NCBI RefSeq assembly: GCF_043641665.1
Contig: NC_092200.1
Coordinates: 13,973,694-14,037,693, forward strand
Origin: Enoplosus armatus
Lineage: Eukaryota > Chordata > Actinopteri > Centrarchiformes > Enoplosidae
Reading direction: 5' to 3'
Length of the DNA: 64,000 nt
In this document: positions 52,001 to 64,000 of the stretch, in pieces
Layout: each line of letters starts with the position of its first letter
Position numbering within the stretch: position 1 is the stretch's first letter
The notes under the pieces: model-generated
The model's database searches: none
Told to the model about the DNA's origin: nothing
Seen by the model: the letters and a program-made list of their open reading frames with translations, nothing else
Made by a program: the position numbers and the translations under genes

Positions 52001-52639
52001 TTCCTGCCGAGAGTTTGATGAGAAGATAGATACCACTCTCATATCTGTTCGCCAAATATGAAGCAGGGGAAACAGCTAGCTTAGCTTTGCCATTTTTACA
52101 CTGTGGTTTTGTATTTGGTTTCGACTAAACAAACGACAATGTGTTAATTACTGAGCTTTAGAGGTGCTGGTATACAGATTGTATTGCCTTCGGACAGAGC
52201 CAGGCTAGCTGTTTCACCCTGTTTGCAGTCTTTGTGCTAAGCTTCACATTTAACAGACCAACATGGAAGTGATATCAAAGTAAATAAGCACATTTCCCAA
52301 AATGTTAAACAATTCCTTTTAAGCATGTATGCGGTAAAACCTGAAGTTGTGTGTGTCTATAGGGGCAGTGGTGTCGGCGCAGTGCTCGCCCTGGGCTGCG
52401 TGGGCCGCCTCAGCTCCCCGCTCATGGACCTGAGGAACCACTACGGTTACTTCCTGCACCACGTGGTCTACTCCTCTCTGGCCCTGCTGGCCGTGCTGTC
52501 CATCCTGCTGCTGCCTGAGAGCAAGAGGAAGCCGCTGCCCCAGACGCTGGCCGACGGGGAGCAGTACAGACGCCCCCCGCTGGGCAGGAGGAGGAGGGAC
52601 AATGTGCCGCTGCTGGCCACGCCCAACCCAGAGACCTAA
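40408..52639 (+). CDS. slc22a17: Solute carrier family 22 member 17 (lipocalin-2 receptor / brain organic cation transporter-like)
   Basis: Twelve-segment MFS membrane protein; mammalian SLC22A17 is a lipocalin-2 (24p3) receptor with little proven transport. Coding exons: 40408–40884, 45884–45987, 47399–47553, 48035–48200, 48881–49005, 50141–50246, 50460–50683, 51462–51573 and 52363–52639, giving 581 aa (human about 520–538). The N-terminus has about 50 Pro/Ser-rich residues. TM1 (about 61–80) is followed by an extracellular loop with N-glycosylation sequons at Asn106, Asn131 and Asn147. The MFS loop motif GYAADRLGRSK lies between TM2 and TM3, and its repeat [15 protein letters not shown] sits in the second half. 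The segments [36 protein letters not shown] and the C-terminal [13 protein letters not shown] are diagnostic of SLC22A17 rather than SLC22A23. The start is the first ATG of an ATG-ATG pair directly after a C11 run. The poly(A) signal is probably one of those at 53517 or near 54493–54515. Confidence 0.94.
41573..41830. repeat. Probable interspersed repeat
   Basis: Words such as GGTCTTGGGGAGTACTACTG, GTTGTATAAAGCCTTTGTGG and TCTGATGAATTGCCTCGAGC resemble a repeated percomorph sequence known to me. Part of it (ACCATG…GGGTTGTGAAG…CATTCAGAAA) recurs degenerately near 42107–42155, which supports a repeat. The class is unknown. Confidence 0.5.
43398..43433. repeat. (GAC)12 microsatellite
   Basis: Twelve perfect GAC units followed by GAT, in an slc22a17 intron. 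This CpG-containing trinucleotide class is rare in vertebrate genomes. Confidence 0.97.
43962..44060. repeat. TATG/TA simple repeat
   Basis: About 100 nt of interleaved ATGT and AT units. It produces a repetitive Tyr/Ile/Met/Val ORF that is not a gene. Confidence 0.9.
45997..46025. repeat. (CA)n next to an slc22a17 splice donor
   Basis: CA repeat beginning about 12 nt after the donor at 45988. Confidence 0.9.
46178..46257. repeat. (CA)n microsatellite
   Basis: About 80 nt of CA with a few CG interruptions, in the same slc22a17 intron. Confidence 0.95.
47622..47803. mobile_element. MITE-like repeat fragment (family A, copy 1)
   Basis: Contains AATGCTAAATGCTAATGTCA, CTAACATGCTGATG and ATGTTCACCATCTTAGTTTA, and ends near CATCCCTAGAGCCGTGCTGC. 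The first words recur in the copy at about 62430–62825, so repetition can be seen within this window. Recognised as a common percomorph element with no coding capacity. Confidence 0.75.
48205..48238. repeat. (GT)n abutting an slc22a17 splice donor
   Basis: The intron starts GTACGTGTGTGT… at 48201, and the repeat occupies positions +5 to about +38. Confidence 0.95.
49006..49077. repeat. (GT)n that contains an slc22a17 splice donor
   Basis: The exon ends TTCACAG at 49005 and the intron is pure GT for about 70 nt, so the 5' splice site itself is GTGTGT within the microsatellite. Frame and homology require the junction to be here. Confidence 0.93.
51966..52315. mobile_element. MITE with terminal inverted repeats (family B, copy 1)
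   Basis: Left end GAATAGTTCGACACTTTTGG; the right end ends CCCAAAATGTTAAACAATTC, its imperfect inverse. The inner words GAGAAGATAGATACCACTCT and GACAGAGCCAGGCTAGCTG are those of a very common palindromic percomorph element. A second copy (56150–56340) matches its reverse complement. It sits in the last slc22a17 intron, ending 47 bp before the final exon. Confidence 0.85.
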
Positions 52640-54520
52640 AAGACCCCTGAAATCACTCACTTTGCAAGCCAGAACATTTGCATCTATCATGTTCATGCCG
52701 AGGAGGAGAAAGACAGAGCAATATGGAGACTTAAAGATGGAAAGAAAAGTGCTGCATAGATGATCATGGACAGGCGATGAACGTGATCAGAGCTTCGTAA
52801 CATATCATCCTCTAGTCATTCCAAACGCAGGCGGTTGGGTTGAGTTGCCATTTTTCTTCATCGTTCTCTATTTCCTGCCATTCAGATGTGTGCAGATCCG
52901 ACACACAGCGTTCACACACACACACACACACACACACGTAGTGACATCTTCATCTTCCATACCAGACGGCGTGCGGCCCCCCACCATGTGACACACCAGC
53001 ATACACTGCTGCACGCAGTCCTCCAGTGTGTCTGTTGTAGAGATGTTAGCTGCTTGCTACTGACAGCCCAGAGAACAGTCGCAAATTATTCCTAGCATTT
53101 GTCTTAACCTGCATAGAGCATTTTTTTGTCGTGTTTGCTGTGTTACGACAACACAATAAGTGCTCAAAGGTGTGTAAAAAAAATCAAAGTCAGTTTTGTA
53201 TACTTTCCTGTGGCACTTGTGGTAAAACACTCCATACGCAGATGGACCACAGTTTTCTGACATATGTCGTAAGACTTGACGGAGTTAAGGAGGTGTTTAA
53301 TGCCTTGTAAATACTCTAGACCTAGTTTCTTTAACTTCTTGGGGCATCTGAGTTTTGTTAAAGCAGACCCTGTGGCTGGAAACTGTACAGTACAGTATGC
53401 TATGCAGTGGAGAAGCAATGCAGAGCACTTTGAAACATTTTTTTTTTTTTTTTTTAAGATGATGGTGGTTAATTTGACCAAAGTCTTCAAATTAAAGGGA
53501 CAGTTTTATGAACGTAAATAAATATTGGGATCAGAGGCTAAAAACAAGACAAAAAGAGGCCTTCAAAAAGAAAGGTGTTCAACTGTGTAACTCCAGTTAC
53601 TGAATCTGGCCTGGAGCCAGCAATATTTATGTCTTATTTATGTTGTTATTAAATCAGTAAATTATCCAGAGGTATTAAGCTAAATATTGTTAAATTGGGT
53701 TGACATGACGCAGCATGGAATAAACTTTCCATTTTCTGATGTCTCTGAGCAAATAACAGTGAAACTGTTAACTGTCACAACATTCCTGCATGTTTGGAAG
53801 CACTGAAGGGCTTGTTATTTCTGTATTTCCTCTGCAGCTTATAGTTACTCAATACCTCTCTAGATGACCAGTCTCAGCTGTAAGAGAATAGACGGGTATG
53901 AACAAACAACAGTAGAACTTGTATAACCAGGCACATATATTTTTGTCAGGACTTAAATGTTGTGTTATTTTGCCTGAATGTGTATTGATGCTGGAAAAAA
54001 AGGGCCCAATGACTATGCTCCGTGAGGGTTGAATGGGAGCTGAAGAGGGCCCCAGAGCTCCAAATTAACCCCCGACTCCTCAACCACCCACCAGGGATGC
54101 TTGTCTTCATAGCTCCTTTATTTTGAGCGTGCTGGCTGATGCAGTTAAATCACGATGCAATGCATCAAAAAATACCTAATGTGTGTTCGTGTGCTCGGGT
54201 AATTCTTTTTCTCAAGTGTCCGTGGGTGCGTGATGTTAAGAGGAAGCGGGAGTTATTTAATTTGGACTCTGACGTTGACGAGTCTTTAAAGAAATTATGA
54301 AGGACACTCACCTTTGCTGATGGCTTCTCCCTCCGTCAGCCTTTGGTAGTCCCCCCCCCCCTGTATGTTGCACTTATACACTGATGATTATTATCACTAT
54401 GATTAACTTGACTAATAATATTATGTCTGACAACACTGATGATCTGTTCAATGATGAGTGTGATGCAGTTAACTCTATAGCCTGATTTAATGTAAAATAA
54501 AACTGGTTGAATAAACAAAA
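52640..54520 (+). other. slc22a17 3' UTR
   Basis: Non-coding sequence after the TAA at 52637–52639. Poly(A) signals AATAAA occur at 53517–53522, about 53720, and in a pair near 54493–54515. A (CA)n lies at 52913–52937 and a poly(T) run at 53439–53456. No other gene is seen. Confidence 0.55.
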
Positions 54521-54894
54521 CGTGGGCATTTTTGAAATGAATGAACTACTGCAGCTGTACAAAAACATGCATGTTTCAGCGTAACTGGCTCAGATTAGAA
54601 TAATACAACTGAAAAATCATAGTTTCCAGTTTTTTCGTTGTAAATGATGAGTTTTGTTTTTTCAAAGACTATACCCTTTAGAGATGTTTTTTGTTAAGGT
54701 GGATTTATTTTTAGATTTGGATGACACAGGTAAGACATTTTGATCCAGAGTAAAACTCAGGTCAGTTTATCTACATGAGACCTGTCTGTAGTAAATACAG
54801 AGATCTAAAATACAAATACAAAAAAGTACTGTTGTAACCTTTAGGAGAGAATTGTGTTAATAAAGCTTTGCTGCAACTTAAGTTGTAATAATAA

Positions 54895-54965
54895 TCATCA
54901 TCAAAATACATTTTATTTATAGAGCGCTTTTCAGGGTACTCAAAGACACTACAGTTAAAATGGTC
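54895..54965. repeat. Ancient interspersed repeat motif
   Basis: ATACATTTTATTTATAGAGC followed by GCTTTTCAGGGTACTCAAAG is a motif I recognise as widely dispersed in fish and other deuterostome genomes, probably the conserved part of an old retroposon. Confidence 0.5.
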
Positions 54966-55754
54966 ATAAAAAGCAACATACTAAAAACATAAACCACAAC
55001 ATTAGAACATGTTAGAGGTACAAAGAGTGTAGCAGTGAAACAAAGTGATCAGACAGGCAGTATGTGGGCAGGGCATGTGCTGCTATTTAACCCACAGATC
55101 CAAATGTGCCTCTCAAGCTTCAAATCAAACAAAGGCACTTAGTGTAAATGTCAGCGAGTTATCTTTGTCCTCAAGGACAAAAGGAAGGAGACAACGGCCG
55201 GCAGAAAAAAGAGTCGGGTTACGCCTCATTGTCACGGTGAAGGATGGCAACAGCTACTGTCTACTCAACACTTCTGGACAGGATCAACCCCGCTGTACTG
55301 CACATCAAGATCAAGTTCAAGTTCAAGTTCATTTGCCATTGTAACTGTCAGAAATAGGGCTGAAATCAAGTTCAGTTTCAGTACAAGGGTGTAAAATCGA
55401 CAAAGCTTCAGACAAAACACATTAAAGGGAGTAATCATATGCAAATAATTTGTTTATGTCAGTTGCAATAATGCAAACAACATAGAAAACTGTCTGGGGC
55501 ATGTCTTCATGTCTATTGATGAATGTTTATCAGAAAGGAATTCAGTTATTAACTTCAGTCCACTGAAACATTGTGTGTGATACTGAACTCTACAAATACT
55601 GAACTTGACTAAAAGTACAGGAATAAAACAACAGAGAAGCAAGTCTATAAAAATGTCTTTTTGATGTCAAATCCTCAGGGTCTCTGATAAAAAAGTGTCC
55701 AGCCTATGGACGAACAGAGAGGGTCTCCGGGCTACACAAAGTTCTTGAAGGGGA

Positions 55755-56098
55755 GCCAGGGCTGGATTAACCCACTTGGGGGGACCGGGGCAAGATGAGC
55801 TGTGGGCCCCTGTTGACCCTCTGTTTCTCCCATTCTTTGAGCATTTTGTATATATTAGTTAGTAATCATTTTGTTGTAACTTAACTTGAAAAATATGCCA
55901 TGTAAGCACTATATATATTGAAATAATAGAGGCCACACAAAACTTACTCTCAGGGGGGCTTTGATAAGGCAATTAATTCAGTTACCAAAACAATAGCTAC
56001 ATAGTGAACCTGGAGCCTTCGGGACCCCACGGGACCCCTGAGTGTCTGGGGCTTTGGGGCAGTTGCCTGCTTTGCCTGGTTGGTAATCCAGCCATGGG
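55755..56098. mobile_element. Degraded element with inverted ends AGGGCTGGATTA…TAATCCAGCCATG
   Basis: The ends at about 55757–55770 and 56084–56098 are inverted copies (GGCTGGATTA / TAATCCAGCC). Near both ends are G/C-rich words of the type GGGACC/GGGCCCC. This looks like a small non-autonomous DNA transposon remnant. No transposase is present. The ORF at 56004–56225 spans its right end and is not a gene. Confidence 0.6.
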
Positions 56099-56149
56099 AG
56101 GAGCTGAACTGTGGACATCAATCAGAATTTTGAGGTGCAGGGGTGCTGG

Positions 56150-56340
56150 TAGGGTTGTTAACTTTGGATTACCTTTGGAAAGAGCCAGGCCAGCCTGTTG
56201 TCCCTGTTATCAGTGTTTATACTAAACTAAGCTAACCAGCTGCTGGTTGTAGCCTTATTTAACTCAACTATGAGAGTGGTATCATTCTTCTCATCTAACT
56301 CCACGTAAAGTGAACAAGTGCATTTCCCAAAATGTTGTAA
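56150..56340. mobile_element. MITE fragment (family B, copy 2, one arm)
   Basis: GAGCCAGGCC, ACTAAGCTAACCAGCTGCTGG, TGAGAGTGGTATCATTCTTC and CATTTCCCAAAATGTTGTAA. The end half matches the reverse complement of the left arm of the copy at 51966–52315. Confidence 0.78.
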
Positions 56341-57900
56341 GTCACACTGGGATTGATAAAGTTATTCAAACTCTGGAACTGCAACACAAAAACACTATAA
56401 CCTAATCAAATTCTGACTTTTGGGATTTATAATTTACATAACTTTAAGTGAGGACCAGGAAGAGGTCAGGATAATGGACTAAAGTGAGTTTATCCTTCAT
56501 GTGCATGACAAACTTACCCATCCCAAGTCAACTGCAGCCCACTCTCCAACTGACAGTAATGTCTGTTGACAGACAGTAATGTCTGCTGGATCGGTCTTGT
56601 CATGTGTATAACTGACTGCAGAGAGCCAAGCAGACAGCTGAGACCTGGACCCTAGACATCATTGGAAGTTGACCTCCTGTCCAAGGAGATAACAGCTAAA
56701 CCTGAAGTGTGAATTTGTGACATTCAAAGAGGTTCTCAAGTGGCATGTTAAGGTCCTGCAAAGGAACGGAAAACTCTTCTTCCTATTAACCCAGTTAGCA
56801 CCTTGTAATTTGTCTGTTTCCTTGGACAGTAAATCCTGACAGGTATCTTAACCCTACAGGAAGGGGACACTGGAAGGGTTAAGAGGATCAAAACCTTTTG
56901 ACTCAACAGTTTGTCAAACCTCTGGAACTGTTTCAATCTTGTTTGCTTTATACTCATTTTTAATATGTTAATTAATGAATTATTCATGTTTTTGTGTTTT
57001 CTATTCCTTATTGTCTTGGTTATCATACACTCTGACCTTCATTTGTCTGTGAAAACTGTGTTATGTGAATGAGTTATTGTAGCTACTGTCATAATTACAC
57101 ATTTCCTAATTGCTATTAATGCTCTAGAATAAATGTTTTATGCACAATAACCATCTTTGAAAAATAAAAGCAAAAAAAAGCAAACAATGGTTGGCACCAG
57201 TTCATTCACAACCTCAGTTGCTCCTCTGTATATGGCCTTTAAGTGTTTATTTATGGCCACTGAGACCTACACAAATATAAAACACCTGCCACAGAACAAT
57301 GAGAGGACAAGGTCTTGGCAATCACACCAACCTCACAAGTGTCAGCAAGAATCCAAGAAGTATTTCACAGGTTTATCTTTGTTCTCAAGGATAAAGAGAA
57401 GGAACAGTTGACAAGGCAGGCCAGAGGTGACGCTCGCTATAGCTGTTACTCTCACTTGTGACAATGGCGCATTATGACCTTGCTTTCATCAGCAGGAGAC
57501 AGGTGGATGTGCTCAAGTCATATGAATGAATTGAGGGATATGTACATATGTTCCATGGCTTTTTCCCCCAGGAATGTTGTCAACAGCAAGGATATTTAAC
57601 AAGGATGTTTAACAAGGATGTTTCATTTTCACTTGTTTTGATACAATTCAGTGACTTGCACAATGTTCCTATAACGGCATAAATAATAAAGGGAAGGGGT
57701 GGGCTTAAATAGAACAAAGGTTCTGAAATATATAATTGCTGATCTTATTTCATCACACCAGCAGGATCTCCTTATCGGGGATGTGAGAACAAATGGTTAT
57801 GAGCCTTGTAAGTCAAAGTGGTAAACACCTCTGGCCTAAATATCCAGATCATCTGATGGAAGACGTGAATGACTAATTTCTCTGCCTTTTAAGGCTGGAC
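56341..57900 (+). promoter_or_regulatory. Upstream region of the myosin heavy chain gene
   Basis: About 1.5 kb with no supported ORF. It contains GATA-like sites (TTTATCTTTG at 57372; CTTATCGG near 57771), a MEF2-like CTTAAATAG near 57704 and a short tandem repeat of AAGGATRTTTAAC units near 57588–57622. Part of it (57340–57425) resembles 55125–55205. The regulatory role is inferred from position only. Confidence 0.4.
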
Positions 57901-57907
57901 TGCACCC

Positions 57908-58127
57908 TTTATAAAGAAGACTGGATGCAAGAGGCAAGCTACCGGACAGCCTGAGGGTGAGTATTGTGGAAGAGATTTTCAAGAGATATATATTCTTTAT
58001 GTCATCTTCTTGGTTTAACTGTAAATATGTGTAGAGTGCTGGGAAGTTTCTAAATATTTATTTATTTCTTCTGTATAATTTGCAACAGATATAAAAAAAT
58101 AATCTTGCCAAAGGGGTGAAAACACAG
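57908..58127 (+). promoter_or_regulatory. TATA box and non-coding 5' exons of the myosin gene
   Basis: The TATA box TTTATAAA lies at 57908–57915. A short exon probably starts about 30 bp downstream and ends before GTGAGT at 57957. A second UTR exon fits 58089–58127 (acceptor TGCAACAG, donor CACAG|GTAAGA). The translated exon then opens after an acceptor at 58278. Two untranslated leader exons and a TATA box are typical of striated-muscle myosin heavy chain genes. Confidence 0.65.
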
Positions 58128-58286
58128 GTAAGATGACATTAACAATGAATCTGATCTAAATCTACATCATCATTGAAGTGTTATCATTATCAAGAAAAAC
58201 ATTGAATCAATTTAATGAATACATCTTGCTTTGTACACATGCAAAGTCTGTGGTAAGTCATTAATTTGTACTGCACAGCTTTCAAG

Positions 58287-63949
<5,663 letters not shown>

Positions 63950-64000
63950 TAAGTTTCCTCTCCCAATTCAGTTCAGTATTCCAGGAATTATAGCAATATT

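Overview
The window is vertebrate nuclear DNA, most likely from a spiny-rayed (percomorph) teleost. The genes have many short exons with GT–AG introns. CA/TG and GA microsatellites are frequent. Several introns carry short non-autonomous DNA-transposon (MITE-like) sequences that I recognise as typical of percomorph fish. No bacterial, phage, CRISPR or viral features were seen.

Left part (1–25 kb). A shortened zinc-finger/homeobox gene of the ZFHX family (zfhx2-like, + strand, 526–9947) reconstructs as five coding exons and 1,613 codons, with a long 3' UTR behind it. It is followed by pabpn1 (+, 13365–23126), which I could splice completely (7 exons, 232 aa). pabpn1 ends in a 4 kb terminal intron and a very A-rich 3' UTR, which matches the known autoregulation of this gene.

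Middle part (25–38 kb). ngdn (neuroguidin, − strand, 29762–25988, 11 exons, 319 aa) lies tail to tail with pabpn1. It is head to head with a small C/EBP-epsilon-like bZIP gene (+, 30164–31920, 202 aa) across a 0.4 kb shared promoter that holds a GA repeat. About 6 kb of AT-rich intergenic DNA follows, in which I see no convincing gene.

Right part (38–64 kb). slc22a17 (+, coding 40408–52639, 9 coding exons, 581 aa) has a CpG-rich promoter and non-coding first exon near 38 kb. Then come 5 kb of intergenic DNA with decayed repeats and a striped-muscle myosin heavy chain of the MYH6/MYH7 cardiac/slow class (+, from 57.9 kb). The window ends inside the myosin rod, after residue 1,084.

The genes encode unrelated functions: transcription factors, nuclear poly(A)-binding protein, ribosome biogenesis/translation factor, transporter-like receptor and motor protein. 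Their grouping is a conserved neighbourhood, since the human counterparts all lie at 14q11.2, in a different order. I found no previously undescribed system. The observations most worth checking are the pabpn1 3' UTR/terminal intron, the reduced ZFHX gene with one degenerate homeodomain, the microsatellites abutting slc22a17 splice donors, and a diverged sequence duplication upstream of the myosin gene. All exon boundaries were read by eye from splice consensus and frame continuity.
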